Of a DNA stretch of 64,000 nt, positions 18,690 to 27,315 are shown in pieces. The position numbers were made by a program, and so were the translations under genes. Origin of the DNA: Lysinibacillus_B sp036662795 (lineage in GTDB: Bacteria; Bacillota; Bacilli; Bacillales_A; Planococcaceae); contig NZ_JBAFWZ010000011.1 in NCBI RefSeq assembly GCF_036662795.1, positions 61,685-125,684 of the forward strand, in the 5' to 3' direction. A model generated the notes under the pieces. That model ran no database searches and was not told where the DNA came from. It worked only from the letters and a program-made list of their open reading frames with translations. Position 1 is the stretch's first letter, and each line of letters begins with the position of its first letter.

Positions 18690-19016
18690 CTATTTCATCA
18701 TAAATTTTGCTTTACGGAGTATTTCTGTCAGTATGTCTGCTGGTGTTTTGGCAACCTCTAAATATTGCTTTGGTATCGTAAGTTGAGTTGCCTCACTGTA
18801 GCAGCGTTTCATCGTTTTGCGTAGCCGGTCACCAGATTTATCAGCATCAAATAATGTAAAAAGATCGCACTGCTCAAAGGGTTCAATAATATCAATTAAT
18901 ACTTCTTCATCTACTGTGCCATTCGTACAGACGATAGCCACATCCTCAGCAAATAGTGGGGCTATTTTTAATTTATCAGAGCGACCTTCAACAATTATAC
19001 ACTTTTCTGTATCCAT
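18690..19016 (-). CDS. yusF: TOPRIM domain protein YusF
   Basis: 108 residues from the ATG at 19016, which follows AGGAGGGG; a longer reading from 19061 lacks a ribosome site. A small stand-alone TOPRIM domain: the conserved Glu is in IVEGRSDK and the DxD metal motif in LFDADKSGDR. Such proteins resemble the TOPRIM part of primases and RNase M5; the substrate is unknown. It lies 11 bases before yusE in a conserved pair. Confidence 0.86.
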   Translation of the reverse strand: MDTEKCIIVEGRSDKLKIAPLFAEDVAIVCTNGTVDEEVLIDIIEPFEQCDLFTLFDADKSGDRLRKTMKRCYSEATQLTIPKQYLEVAKTPADILTEILRKAKFMMK

Positions 19017-19050
19017 GTGCTCCCCTCCTACTTTACGTTGCTTTCTAATT

Positions 19051-19084
19051 AAAAACGCCAAAACCCACTAACGGATTTTGACGT
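19051..19084 (-). terminator. Terminator after gcvH
   Basis: Stem ACGTCAAAAtCC/GGgTTTTGGCGT (19055-19065 with 19073-19084), followed on the minus strand by TTTTTAATT. It lies just past gcvH, so yusFE may need read-through or their own promoter. Confidence 0.75.
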
Positions 19085-19091
19085 CTAAAGA

Positions 19092-19472
19092 TTATTCTTG
19101 AATTAATTCTTCGTATGCTTCTGCAGATAGAAGTTCTTCAACTTCTGCTGGGTTCGAAAGCTCAACAACAATCATCCAAGCTTTTTCATATGGAGATTCG
19201 TTTACGAATTCTGGGTTATCAGAAAGCTCTTCATTTACTTCAACTACTTTACCTGAAACAGGTGCATATAATTCAGAGACAGTTTTAACAGATTCTACAC
19301 TACCAAACGGCTCATTAATAGTTACTTCATCGCCTACTTCTGGAAGCTCTACGAACACGATATCGCCTAGTTCACTTTGAGCGAAATCTGTAATACCAAT
19401 ACGTACTTTTCCATCTTCATTTTTTACCCACTCATGTTCTTCTGAGTAGCGTAAATCTTTAGGAATACTCAT
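19092..19472 (-). CDS. gcvH: Glycine cleavage system H protein
   Basis: 126 residues from the ATG at 19472 with GGAGGG upstream (an ATG five codons earlier overlaps that site). It carries the lipoyl arm that shuttles the aminomethyl group between GcvP, GcvT and GcvL; in Bacillus it is also the lipoyl relay for other complexes. The lipoylated lysine is Lys63 (GSVESVKTVSELYAP). The P and T subunits are not in this window, as in B. subtilis where gcvH is also separate. Confidence 0.96.
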   Translation of the reverse strand: MSIPKDLRYSEEHEWVKNEDGKVRIGITDFAQSELGDIVFVELPEVGDEVTINEPFGSVESVKTVSELYAPVSGKVVEVNEELSDNPEFVNESPYEKAWMIVVELSNPAEVEELLSAEAYEELIQE

Positions 19473-19552
19473 CCAAAATCCCTCCAACTATATATATTAC
19501 ATTCACTTTTAGTTTGACATATTTCGTAGTTAAAAACAAGTTTCGATTACCT

Positions 19553-19909
19553 TTATTTCCACGATTCTAAGAAGTCAGACTCCTTAAAGCCAAGTGTAAT
19601 TTTTTTACCGTCAGAAACTATTGGACGCTTAATTAACATACCATCCGAAGCTAGTAAATCTAGTTGCTCCTCCTCCGTCATATTGTCTAGCTTGTCCTTT
19701 AAGCCAAGCTCTCGATACTTTATTCCTGACGTATTAAAAAATTTCTTTAATGGTAAGCCACTTAGTTCATAGTATTCCTTTAGCTGCGCCTTTGTTGGCG
19801 TCTCATCTACAATATGAATTGCCTCGTAGGAAATATTATGTTGGTCTAACCATTTTTGAGCTTTTTTACATGTAGTGCATTTAGGATATTGAATTAATTT
19901 AAGTGACAT
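19553..19909 (-). CDS. yusI: ArsC/Spx-family reductase-like protein YusI
   Basis: 118-residue ArsC/Spx fold with Cys11-Thr-Thr-Cys14 (KCTTCKKA) and the family's RPIV segment near residue 96. It lacks the RNA polymerase-binding features that define Spx itself. Position next to gcvH matches B. subtilis yusI. A thiol oxidoreductase role is likely but the substrate is unknown. Confidence 0.85.
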   Translation of the reverse strand: MSLKLIQYPKCTTCKKAQKWLDQHNISYEAIHIVDETPTKAQLKEYYELSGLPLKKFFNTSGIKYRELGLKDKLDNMTEEEQLDLLASDGMLIKRPIVSDGKKITLGFKESDFLESWK

Positions 19910-20061
19910 GTCCGCTGCTCCTTTAATAATTATTTTCCCCTCTATTGTAGCGGATTTTGTCTAATATTGTTATTAAAAACAACATGCTTACTCAATTAAT
20001 TAGATAGAATGGTGTACATTACTAATCACATTTTCACAAATTATACATTATTAAGATTCAG

Positions 20062-20273
20062 CACCATAAGTCGGGGTTGCTATATGCACCGCACACTGCA
20101 CTCCGAGCGGACGCTTTCCGCAGGCTTGGCTTCAATCTCCTCGTTGCTCCTGACGCTACCGCTTTCGTCGCAAAATAAAATTTCACTACGTTACGTGTGC
20201 TAAAAATTGCAAAAAATAATTCCACCCCCATGAAAGCACGCTGCGTAACAGAAATCAACCCCAGTTTATGGTG
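20062..20273. mobile_element. 212-bp MITE-like element with terminal inverted repeats
   Basis: The 18-base ends 20062-20079 (CACCATAAG...GGGGTTG) and 20256-20273 are inverted copies agreeing at 15 of 18 positions. Inside, 20112-20135 matches the palindromic element at 14098-14233 in 22 of 24 bases, and the right end read backwards (GTTGATTTCTGTTACGC) resembles that element's left end. No transposase is encoded. It occupies the 423-base gap 19910-20332, which otherwise holds only the fadE terminator. A target-site duplication is not evident. Confidence 0.7.
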
Positions 20274-20298
20274 AAGAGGCATTTTTATTCGATTAAAA

Positions 20299-20325
20299 AA
20301 TCCAGGTGCAATGGGCACCTGGATT
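20299..20325 (-). terminator. Terminator of fadNAE
   Basis: Stem AATCCAGGTGC/G(C)ACCTGGATT after the fadE stop codon, followed by six T on the minus strand. Strong intrinsic terminator. Confidence 0.9.
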
Positions 20326-20332
20326 CTACATG

Positions 20333-22114
20333 TTACACTGTATATTTTTCAGCTTCGATTAATTTCGCTGAGGCTTCACGTTTTTTCGGGATTAGGTTAT
20401 ATGGGTTGTTACGCGTTAATTTACGTAGAGCTGATAACGTCATACGACCCGCGTCCCCTTCAACTGCCGCTAGGATTGTATCCTTTGCTTCCTTCTCGAT
20501 TTCAGCAAAAGCTTCCTGACAGAAAATTTGTGTGTAAAGAATTTTTTGACCTGCTTTTTCTACTCCGTCACGCTCGATAGCTTTTTGAGTACGAAGCACT
20601 GCAGATTCCATAGCGTATAATTGGTTTGCAATGTTTGCAATGTTCACTAGCACCTCTTGTTCCACATCGAGCTTAGCACCAAATTTTTGTGCTGCTGTAC
20701 CCGCTGCAAGAACACCAATTTTCTTTGCGTTCTTCACAAGATATTGTTCTTGTGCTAATGGCTCATCGCCAATTTCTTCAGGCATTAGCATTAATAACTC
20801 CTGCTGTAAGTCTTGTGCTACTTGTAGTAATGGTAACTCGCCTTTTAATGCCTTTTTCATAAATGTACCTGGAACGATCATACGGTTAATTTCGTTCGTC
20901 CCCTCGAAAATACGGTTAATTCGAGAGTCACGGTAAATTCGCTCTACCTCATACTCTGCCATGAAGCCGTAACCACCATGTAATTGAACAGCCTCATCCG
21001 CAATATAGTCTAGCGTTTCAGAACCGAATACCTTTGCAATTGAACACTCAATTGCATATTCTGCAACTGCCCCAGCAATTGCACGACCGTCCTTTTGCTC
21101 TTCGTCAGAAAGCTGATTTAAACGATCTTCGAAGTAGCCTACAGTGCGGTAATTTAATGACTCTGATGCATACAGATGAGACGCCATCGTTGCAAGCTTT
21201 TCTTTCGTTAAGTTAAAGCTTGAAAGTGGTGTTTTAAATTGTTGACGTTGGTTTGAGTACTGAATCGCTAATTCTAAAGCACGCTTAGAACCACCTACTG
21301 TACCTACCCCTAGCTTGTAACGACCGATATTTAAAATATTGAATGCGATAATATGACCGCGTCCAACCTCACCTAGTAAGTTTTCAGCTGGCACTTGTGC
21401 ATCCTCTAAAATTAACGTACGTGTTGAAGATGATTTAATCCCCATTTTCTTTTCTTCTGGACCAACTGAAACGCCTGGGAATGAACGATCCACGATAAAT
21501 GCAGTAAATTTATCGCCATCGATTTTAGCGTAAACAACGAAAACATCCGCAAAGCCTGCATTTGTAATCCATTGTTTTTCACCGTTTAATACGTAGTGAG
21601 TACCTGCTTCATTTAACTTTGCTACTGTTTTTGCCCCTAATGCATCTGAACCTGAGCCTGGCTCTGTTAGGGCATATGCAGCAATTAATTCTCCACTAGC
21701 AAGCTTCGGTAAGTATTGCTTCTTTTGCTCCTCGTTACCGAATAGAACGATTGGAAGGGAGCCGATTCCTACGTGTGCACCATGCGTAATAGAGAAACCA
21801 CCAGCTACAGACATCTTTTCAGCGATTAGAGCTGAGGAAATTTTGTCTAAGCCTAAGCCTTCATACTCTTCTGGCACATCTGCAGCAAGTAAACCTAACT
21901 CTCCAGCTGATTTTAATAATCGTACCGAATGCTCGAACTCATGATTCTCTAGATTTTCTACAACCGGTAACACTTCATTTGCTACGTAGTCTTCCGTTGT
22001 TTTTGCAATCATTTTTTGCTCATCTGTGAAGTCCTCAGGTGTAATCACGCGATCTAATTCTACATCCTCGATTAAGAAGCCGCCGCCTTTAATGATGTTT
22101 GTTGTTTGTTCCAT
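20333..22114 (-). CDS. fadE: Acyl-CoA dehydrogenase FadE
   Basis: 593-residue flavoprotein (B. subtilis YusJ/FadE is of the same length) that introduces the first double bond in fatty acyl-CoA oxidation. Visible family features: ALTEPGSGSDA near residue 165, the FAD/dimer segment GRYKLGVGTVGG, ALQLHGGYG-like VQLHGGYGFMAEYEVE and IFEGTNEINR, plus the about 200-residue C-terminal extension of long ACADs. Third gene of fadN-fadA-fadE; 162 bases separate it from fadA. Confidence 0.94.
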   Translation of the reverse strand: MEQTTNIIKGGGFLIEDVELDRVITPEDFTDEQKMIAKTTEDYVANEVLPVVENLENHEFEHSVRLLKSAGELGLLAADVPEEYEGLGLDKISSALIAEKMSVAGGFSITHGAHVGIGSLPIVLFGNEEQKKQYLPKLASGELIAAYALTEPGSGSDALGAKTVAKLNEAGTHYVLNGEKQWITNAGFADVFVVYAKIDGDKFTAFIVDRSFPGVSVGPEEKKMGIKSSSTRTLILEDAQVPAENLLGEVGRGHIIAFNILNIGRYKLGVGTVGGSKRALELAIQYSNQRQQFKTPLSSFNLTKEKLATMASHLYASESLNYRTVGYFEDRLNQLSDEEQKDGRAIAGAVAEYAIECSIAKVFGSETLDYIADEAVQLHGGYGFMAEYEVERIYRDSRINRIFEGTNEINRMIVPGTFMKKALKGELPLLQVAQDLQQELLMLMPEEIGDEPLAQEQYLVKNAKKIGVLAAGTAAQKFGAKLDVEQEVLVNIANIANQLYAMESAVLRTQKAIERDGVEKAGQKILYTQIFCQEAFAEIEKEAKDTILAAVEGDAGRMTLSALRKLTRNNPYNLIPKKREASAKLIEAEKYTV

Positions 22115-22276
22115 TGTAATTCCTCCTAAAAATTAGATTTTACACACCTTCTACGTAGAACATTTACTATGGCGTGGAAGAGTAAATGATAGACAGTTCA
22201 AATGCAATCTATAGAAAAGCTGGAAAGTACCTTTCGGAGGCATTGAGAGGTAACTTCCCTCGCTTATCTAGCAAAA

Positions 22277-23449
22277 TTATAGTACTTCGAATACGCCAGC
22301 AGCGCCCATACCGCCGCCGATACACATTGTAACGACTCCGTATTTTTGACCGCGACGCTTTAATTCATGAATTAGTTTTAATGTTAGGATAGAACCCGTT
22401 GCACCAAGTGGATGACCTAATGCAATCGCACCACCGTTTACATTTACCTTCTCAATATCGATTCCTAAATGGCGGACAACTTGAATGGATTGTGAGCCAA
22501 ACGCTTCATTGATCTCCCAAAGATCGATATCATCTTGTGATAACCCTGCAATTTTTAACGCTTTAGGAACAGCCTCTATCGGCCCAATTCCCATTACTTC
22601 TGGTGGTACCCCACCTACTGCAAAGCTTAAAAACTTTGCCATCGGTTTAAGTCCTTGTGCTTCTGCTTCTTCACGGTCCATTACTAGAACAGCTGCTGCA
22701 CCGTCAGATGTTTGAGAAGAGTTACCTGCTGTAACAGAACCTTTTACATTGAAGGCTGGACGTAATTTCGCTAAGCCTTCAACTGAAGTACCTGGTCGAA
22801 CCCCTTCATCTGTATCAAAGACGAATGTTTTTGATGCAAGCTTATTGTTGTGATCAACATAATGCTGAGTTACTTCTACAGGTACGATTTCATCCTTAAA
22901 CTTACCTTCCTTAATCGCTTTTTCCGCTAACTCATGTGAGCGAACAGCGAATGCATCCTGGTCTTCACGGCTTACCTCATAGCGATTTGCTACTTCCTCG
23001 GCCGTATGCCCCATGCTCATATAATACTCTGGCGCCTCTTCAGCTAGCTTTGGGTTTAAACGGACAGTGTTGCCTGTCATTGGAATCATACTCATTGATT
23101 CAACCCCACCTGCAATAATCGCCTTTGAATGACCTAGCATAATTCGCTCTGCTGCATAGGCAATTGTTTGTAGGCCCGATGAACAGAAACGATTCACTGT
23201 TAGGGCAGGTGTTGTATCAGGTAATCCTGCTAGGGCACCGATATTACGAGCTACGTTCATCCCCTGCTCTGCTTCAGGCATCGCACATCCCATTATTAAG
23301 TCATCAATCTGTCCCTCATAGCCTGATCTATTTAACGCTTCCTTTACAACTAATGCTCCGAAATCATCCGGACGAACTGTTGCAAGTGAACCTTTTTTCG
23401 ATTTAGCAATCGGTGTTCTAGCACCTGCTACAATTACGGCTTCACGCAT
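22277..23449 (-). CDS. fadA: Acetyl-CoA acyltransferase (3-ketoacyl-CoA thiolase) FadA
   Basis: 390-residue thiolase. Nucleophile Cys89 (NRFCSSG), His346 (GHPLGATG) and Cys376 (TMCIGGGMG) form the thiolase triad. It cleaves 3-ketoacyl-CoA to acetyl-CoA in the last step of each beta-oxidation round. Lies between fadN and fadE in the B. subtilis order. The start is preceded by a GGGGGAG site. Confidence 0.95.
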   Translation of the reverse strand: MREAVIVAGARTPIAKSKKGSLATVRPDDFGALVVKEALNRSGYEGQIDDLIMGCAMPEAEQGMNVARNIGALAGLPDTTPALTVNRFCSSGLQTIAYAAERIMLGHSKAIIAGGVESMSMIPMTGNTVRLNPKLAEEAPEYYMSMGHTAEEVANRYEVSREDQDAFAVRSHELAEKAIKEGKFKDEIVPVEVTQHYVDHNNKLASKTFVFDTDEGVRPGTSVEGLAKLRPAFNVKGSVTAGNSSQTSDGAAAVLVMDREEAEAQGLKPMAKFLSFAVGGVPPEVMGIGPIEAVPKALKIAGLSQDDIDLWEINEAFGSQSIQVVRHLGIDIEKVNVNGGAIALGHPLGATGSILTLKLIHELKRRGQKYGVVTMCIGGGMGAAGVFEVL

Positions 23450-23593
23450 AATGATGTCTCCCCCTTGTTTCGCTAGTAAACTAGCATCATCATTTATTAA
23501 TCAATTACGCCTCAGTGTACTCCAGTCCAAATTTCGAATTGCGCTAGCGCAAATAACTCCTTTAGAAATTTGTGACATCCGCCAGAGGCTTTT

Positions 23594-23632
23594 ACTTCAT
23601 CAGATGGGATGTGAACCACATCTGAATGAAGT
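23594..23632. repeat. Intercistronic hairpin between fadN and fadA
   Basis: ACTTCAT-CAGATG (23594-23606) pairs with CATCTG-AATGAAGT (23619-23632), giving a long near-perfect stem 7 bases past the fadN stop. No U run follows in either direction, so it looks like a repeat-type or mRNA-stabilising hairpin, not a terminator. Confidence 0.6.
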
Positions 23633-23638
23633 TAAAGT

Positions 23639-26023
23639 TTAGTTACGTAATGGCTTCCCTTTTACAAGCATGTGCTGCATACGCATTTGCGATTTTTGGT
23701 CAGCTACTAGCTGTAAAAATGCTTCTTTTTCAAGATTTAATAAATATTCTTCTGGCACTTCTGTTCCGTATGGGACTAAACCACCAGCAATAACATACGC
23801 AAGCTTTTTCGCAATTTTTAGATCATGTTCACTTATGAAGCCGGATTGGAACATACCTTGAGCACCAAGTACAAGTGTTGCATAACCTGGCGCGCCGACA
23901 ACCTTCACTGGCTTTTTCACAGGTGGTGTATAGCCCGCCTCATAGAGAGCTAACGCCGCTTGCTTCGCATCGTAAATTAAGTGATCCGGATTTACAGATA
24001 CACCGTCTGCAAAGTTTAAGAAGTTATTTTCACGTGCCTCTTCACCTGAAGTTGACACTTTTGCTAGAGCGACCGTTTCAAAAACCTTATTGGCGATATT
24101 TTGGTAGTCAACCTCAACACCATTCGGTAAACCTTTTAGGAACTTTTCATAAAGACCTAGATTACCTGCACCGCCTGGAATTAGACCAACTCCTACTTCA
24201 ACAAGCCCCATATAAGTTTCAGCTGAAGCTTGGATATGTGCCGCTGGTAAGCAAACCTCCGCACCACCGCCTAATGTCATTTGGAATGGTGCCGCAACGA
24301 CTGGCTTCGCTGAATACTTTATTCGACGCATTGCCTGCTGGAACGATTTAATTACGAAGTCAAGCTCGAAAATATTATCATCCTGCGCTTCCATTAAAAT
24401 CATGCCTAGGTTTGCACCAACACAGAAGTTTTTCCCTTGGTTACCGATTACAAGCCCTTTATAATTTGCTTCTACTTCATCAATGGCAAAGTTTAGCATT
24501 TGAATAATATCTAAACCAATGGCATTGGATTGTGAGTGGAATTCTAGAAGAGCAACACCATCACCTAGATCGATTAAGCTTGCTCCACTATTTGATTTAA
24601 TAACACCGTTCTTTTTCTTATAACGTTTTAAGTCAATTGCTTTTTCGTTTACTGGTACTTTTTCATACTCTGTACCGTTGTAGAACGCTAAGTCTCCATC
24701 GATTTCTGAATAGAATGTTTCGTAGCCCTTTTCTAAGAAATCTTTTACGAATGCTGGGATTTCACGGCCTTCCTCCTGCATTTTTGCAACGGATTGTTTT
24801 ACGCCGATCGCATCCCACATTTCAAATGGTCCTTGAGCCCATCCGAAGCCCCATTTCATTGCATTATCAATTGCAACAATATCATCTGCAATTTCGCCTG
24901 TAAGCTGAGCAGAATATAATAGGGTTGGTGCGAAAATATTCCATAGCAGCTCACCAGTGCGGTCTTTTGCATAGACTAAGGTTTTCACTTTATTCGCTAG
25001 GCCACGTGCCTGTTTCGCCATTTCGATGGAAGGTGTGATGAGCTTTTTCATTGGCTCGTATACAAATGTATTTAAATTTAACTCATATATAATTTTATCC
25101 TTTTTAGAGAAGAAGCCTTGACCCGACTTAGCACCTAACCAGCCGTTTGCAATCATTTTCTTTAAGGTTGGATCCTCAGCAAACACTTGCCTCTCCTCAC
25201 CTGTAGTATGGTCATACACATTTTTCGCTACATGTGCAAATGTATCTAACCCGACAACATCAAGCGTACGGAAAGTAGCTGATTTGGGACGACCAATTAA
25301 CGGACCTGTCACCGAATCAACCTCACCCACTGAATAACCGCGCGCCATCATTTCCTTCATTGTGATGATTAATCCATATGTTCCAATGCGATTTGCGATG
25401 AAGTTTGGTGTATCCTTTGCTAGAACTACACCTTTTCCTAGCACATCTTCACCAAAAGTTTGCATAAAAGTAACAACATTTGGGCATGTTGAAGTTGATG
25501 GAATGACCTCTAGTAGCTTTAAGTAACGTGGTGGGTTAAAGAAATGCGTCCCTAAGAAATGTTTCTTAAAGTCTTCTGAGCGTTCTTCTGCCATTGCATT
25601 AATACTTACCCCTGAAGTATTAGAGCTAATAATTGTGCCCGGCTTGCGCACAGCATCAATTTTTTCCATTAACCCCTTTTTAATTTCTAAGTTTTCGACA
25701 ATTACTTCGATTACCCAGTCGACGTCCTTTAACTTGTCGAAATCATCTTCAAAGTTACCTGGTGTAATTAACGCCATGTTTTTCTTTGAAGAGAGTGGTG
25801 CCGGTTTTTGCTTTAAAAGCTTTTGAAGTGCACCATTCACAAAGCGATTGCGTACAGCAGAATGCTCAAGTGTTAACCCCTTTGCTTGTTCTTCTGCTGT
25901 AAGCTCTTTTGGAACAATATCCAAAAGTAATGTCGGAATTCCGATATTCGCTAAATGTGCTGCAATACCTGAACCCATAACCCCCGAGCCTAATACGGCC
26001 GCTTTTCGAATTTTGTAAGACAT
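23639..26023 (-). CDS. fadN: Enoyl-CoA hydratase/3-hydroxyacyl-CoA dehydrogenase FadN
   Basis: 794 residues from the ATG at 26023, which has AAGGGGG at 7 bases; a 15-codon longer reading lacks a ribosome site. The N-terminal half is a 3-hydroxyacyl-CoA dehydrogenase (NAD site GSGVMGSGIA near residue 12, then SSNTSGVSINAMA and HFFNPPRYLKLLEVI). The C-terminal half is a crotonase-type hydratase (NQGKNFCVGANLG; oxyanion-hole segment TLGGGAEVCLPA). This dehydrogenase-first order is the opposite of E. coli FadB and matches B. subtilis FadN (YusL). First gene of the operon, behind FadR-type palindromes. Confidence 0.95.
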   Translation of the reverse strand: MSYKIRKAAVLGSGVMGSGIAAHLANIGIPTLLLDIVPKELTAEEQAKGLTLEHSAVRNRFVNGALQKLLKQKPAPLSSKKNMALITPGNFEDDFDKLKDVDWVIEVIVENLEIKKGLMEKIDAVRKPGTIISSNTSGVSINAMAEERSEDFKKHFLGTHFFNPPRYLKLLEVIPSTSTCPNVVTFMQTFGEDVLGKGVVLAKDTPNFIANRIGTYGLIITMKEMMARGYSVGEVDSVTGPLIGRPKSATFRTLDVVGLDTFAHVAKNVYDHTTGEERQVFAEDPTLKKMIANGWLGAKSGQGFFSKKDKIIYELNLNTFVYEPMKKLITPSIEMAKQARGLANKVKTLVYAKDRTGELLWNIFAPTLLYSAQLTGEIADDIVAIDNAMKWGFGWAQGPFEMWDAIGVKQSVAKMQEEGREIPAFVKDFLEKGYETFYSEIDGDLAFYNGTEYEKVPVNEKAIDLKRYKKKNGVIKSNSGASLIDLGDGVALLEFHSQSNAIGLDIIQMLNFAIDEVEANYKGLVIGNQGKNFCVGANLGMILMEAQDDNIFELDFVIKSFQQAMRRIKYSAKPVVAAPFQMTLGGGAEVCLPAAHIQASAETYMGLVEVGVGLIPGGAGNLGLYEKFLKGLPNGVEVDYQNIANKVFETVALAKVSTSGEEARENNFLNFADGVSVNPDHLIYDAKQAALALYEAGYTPPVKKPVKVVGAPGYATLVLGAQGMFQSGFISEHDLKIAKKLAYVIAGGLVPYGTEVPEEYLLNLEKEAFLQLVADQKSQMRMQHMLVKGKPLRN

Positions 26024-26050
26024 GAGAAATCCCCCTTCTTCACGTTTCCC

Positions 26051-26067
26051 GAATGAATAACCATTCA
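26051..26067. promoter_or_regulatory. FadR-type operator 1 (fadN-proximal)
   Basis: GAATG-AATAAC-CATTC is a perfect 5-bp inverted repeat 28 bases before fadN. It matches the B. subtilis FadR palindrome (TGAATGA...TCATTCA) at nearly all fixed positions. It should make the operon inducible by long-chain acyl-CoA. Confidence 0.8.
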
Positions 26068-26208
26068 TTTTTTGATGAAAAAAAAACTCAAAACAGCTTT
26101 TCTGTTCTTAGTGTAGATTATTTTGTCATTTTTAGCAATCTTTTTTAACAGTATTTTCAATAAATTTATTATATTGCACTAGAAATGTTGATAAGACTAG
26201 CTTTATAC

Positions 26209-26226
26209 TGAATGACTATTCATTAC
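26209..26226. promoter_or_regulatory. FadR-type operator 2 (distal)
   Basis: TGAATG-ACTATT-CATTAC carries the same GAATG-N6-CATT core as operator 1, about 158 bases further up. It lies about midway to the plus-strand thioredoxin gene at 26336 and could act on either side. The 312-base gap 26024-26335 contains these two sites and otherwise AT-rich sequence. Confidence 0.7.
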
Positions 26227-26335
26227 TATTATACTGATAAACCTTTAAAAGTGTTATAGTAATGTGCTAGTAAAGCAAAATTCTTTTCTAGGTCCCCTGA
26301 AATGTGTACACTAGCAATTAAGGAGCGTGATTAGT

Positions 26336-26656
26336 ATGCAAGAAATTCTAACACTTGAACAATTTAATGAAATTATTTCAACTGACCAAAAAGTGATCGT
26401 AAAATTTTTCGCCGGCTGGTGTCCGGACTGCACACGTATGGATATGTTTATCGATCCAATCGTAGAAGAGTACAACGGCTACCAATGGTATTCGGCAAAC
26501 CGCGATAACTTCCCGGAGCTTGCTGAAAAATATCAGGTAATGGGGATCCCTTCCCTACTTATTTTCCAAAACGGTGAGAAGTTAGCACATTTACACAGTG
26601 CAAATGCAAAATCTCCTGCACAAGTAACAGAATTTTTAAATGCACAAACGTTATAA
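26336..26656 (+). CDS. Thioredoxin-family protein
   Basis: 106 residues from the ATG at 26336 (AAGGAG upstream; an in-frame GTG nine bases before it abuts the site). Thioredoxin fold with Trp28-Cys29-Pro-Asp-Cys32 and the cis-proline in MGIPSLL. The CPDC active site is shared with YtpP/YdbP-like proteins of Bacilli. Cytosolic. Followed by its own terminator; shares its upstream region with fadN. Confidence 0.88.
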   Translation: MQEILTLEQFNEIISTDQKVIVKFFAGWCPDCTRMDMFIDPIVEEYNGYQWYSANRDNFPELAEKYQVMGIPSLLIFQNGEKLAHLHSANAKSPAQVTEFLNAQTL

Positions 26657-26664
26657 TGCATTTG

Positions 26665-26690
26665 GGCTCGTCATTAGGCGAGCTTTTTTT
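26665..26690 (+). terminator. Terminator of the thioredoxin gene
   Basis: Stem GCTCG/CGAGC (26666-26670 with 26679-26683) and seven T, nine bases past the stop codon. Confidence 0.85.
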
Positions 26691-26753
26691 ATTCGATGAT
26701 CCCTTCCTAATTTTCTATAGTAGGAACATTTATCTTTCTGGAGGGAATGTAAA

Positions 26754-27278
26754 ATGCGTGTATTTTTAAATGTAGAGGGAATGTCTCAATGGAGTGATGA
26801 CGTACGATCTGAATATCATCCTTCAGCTTGCGGACCAACAACAGCCTTTGTTATATTAAACTACTTATGTATCGACCATACAATTCCCAAAAAGAGTGTG
26901 AATGATCTTTATAAAATATTAGGTGGAACGAAGATTGGTTTATTTAAATGGCGACTTATTAAAAACTTAAGAAAGGTTCTAGGTCCAAAATTTCACATCG
27001 CGAGCTGTCATTTACCCGAAGCGTTAGAACAGCTTCGGCTAGGTTATCCAGTTGCAATGAAATTCGATCAATATTTTTCGTTTCAATGGTTTTTAAAGAA
27101 GCGGCCTTTATTTAAATATCATTGGGTTCCACTAATTGGCTATGAAATAAAAGATGATGAGCTGTATTTAATAATTCATGATAATGGGGGTCCGAATCGT
27201 GAAAGCGAAATTCGTTCTTTTCGTTACGAGGATAGTCGTAGTGTAGTAAGCTTTGTAAAAATCGAGCCAAAAGCATAA
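26754..27278 (+). CDS. C39-like cysteine peptidase domain protein
   Basis: 174 residues, no signal peptide or membrane segment. The papain-type C39 triad can be placed: Cys26 (SACGPTT), His123 (KYHWVPLIGYE) and Asp143/Asn144 (IIHDNGG). This C39_2-type domain occurs in Bacilli as a stand-alone protein of unknown substrate. It is not linked to a bacteriocin or ABC transporter gene here. A GGAGGG site precedes the ATG. Its last codons form one arm of the terminator it shares with the next gene. Confidence 0.75.
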   Translation: MRVFLNVEGMSQWSDDVRSEYHPSACGPTTAFVILNYLCIDHTIPKKSVNDLYKILGGTKIGLFKWRLIKNLRKVLGPKFHIASCHLPEALEQLRLGYPVAMKFDQYFSFQWFLKKRPLFKYHWVPLIGYEIKDDELYLIIHDNGGPNRESEIRSFRYEDSRSVVSFVKIEPKA

Positions 27279-27296
27279 TGCCTTGGCTCGATTTTT
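27257..27296. terminator. Bidirectional terminator reaching into the C39-like coding sequence
   Basis: Perfect 14-bp inverted repeat (27257-27270 with 27283-27296). The left arm is within the last codons of the plus-strand gene; A/T ends give a U run in both directions. It serves this gene and the converging exonuclease gene. Confidence 0.85.
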
Positions 27297-27315
27297 AGGA
27301 TGTGGATATCAAGTT

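Noticed and set aside
14098..20273. Complete insertion sequence
   Set aside because: No transposase frame or remnant lies in either hairpin element; they are too short and non-coding.
26754..27278. Bacteriocin-processing peptidase role for the C39-like protein
   Set aside because: No ABC transporter, membrane domain or precursor peptide gene with a double-Gly leader is nearby.
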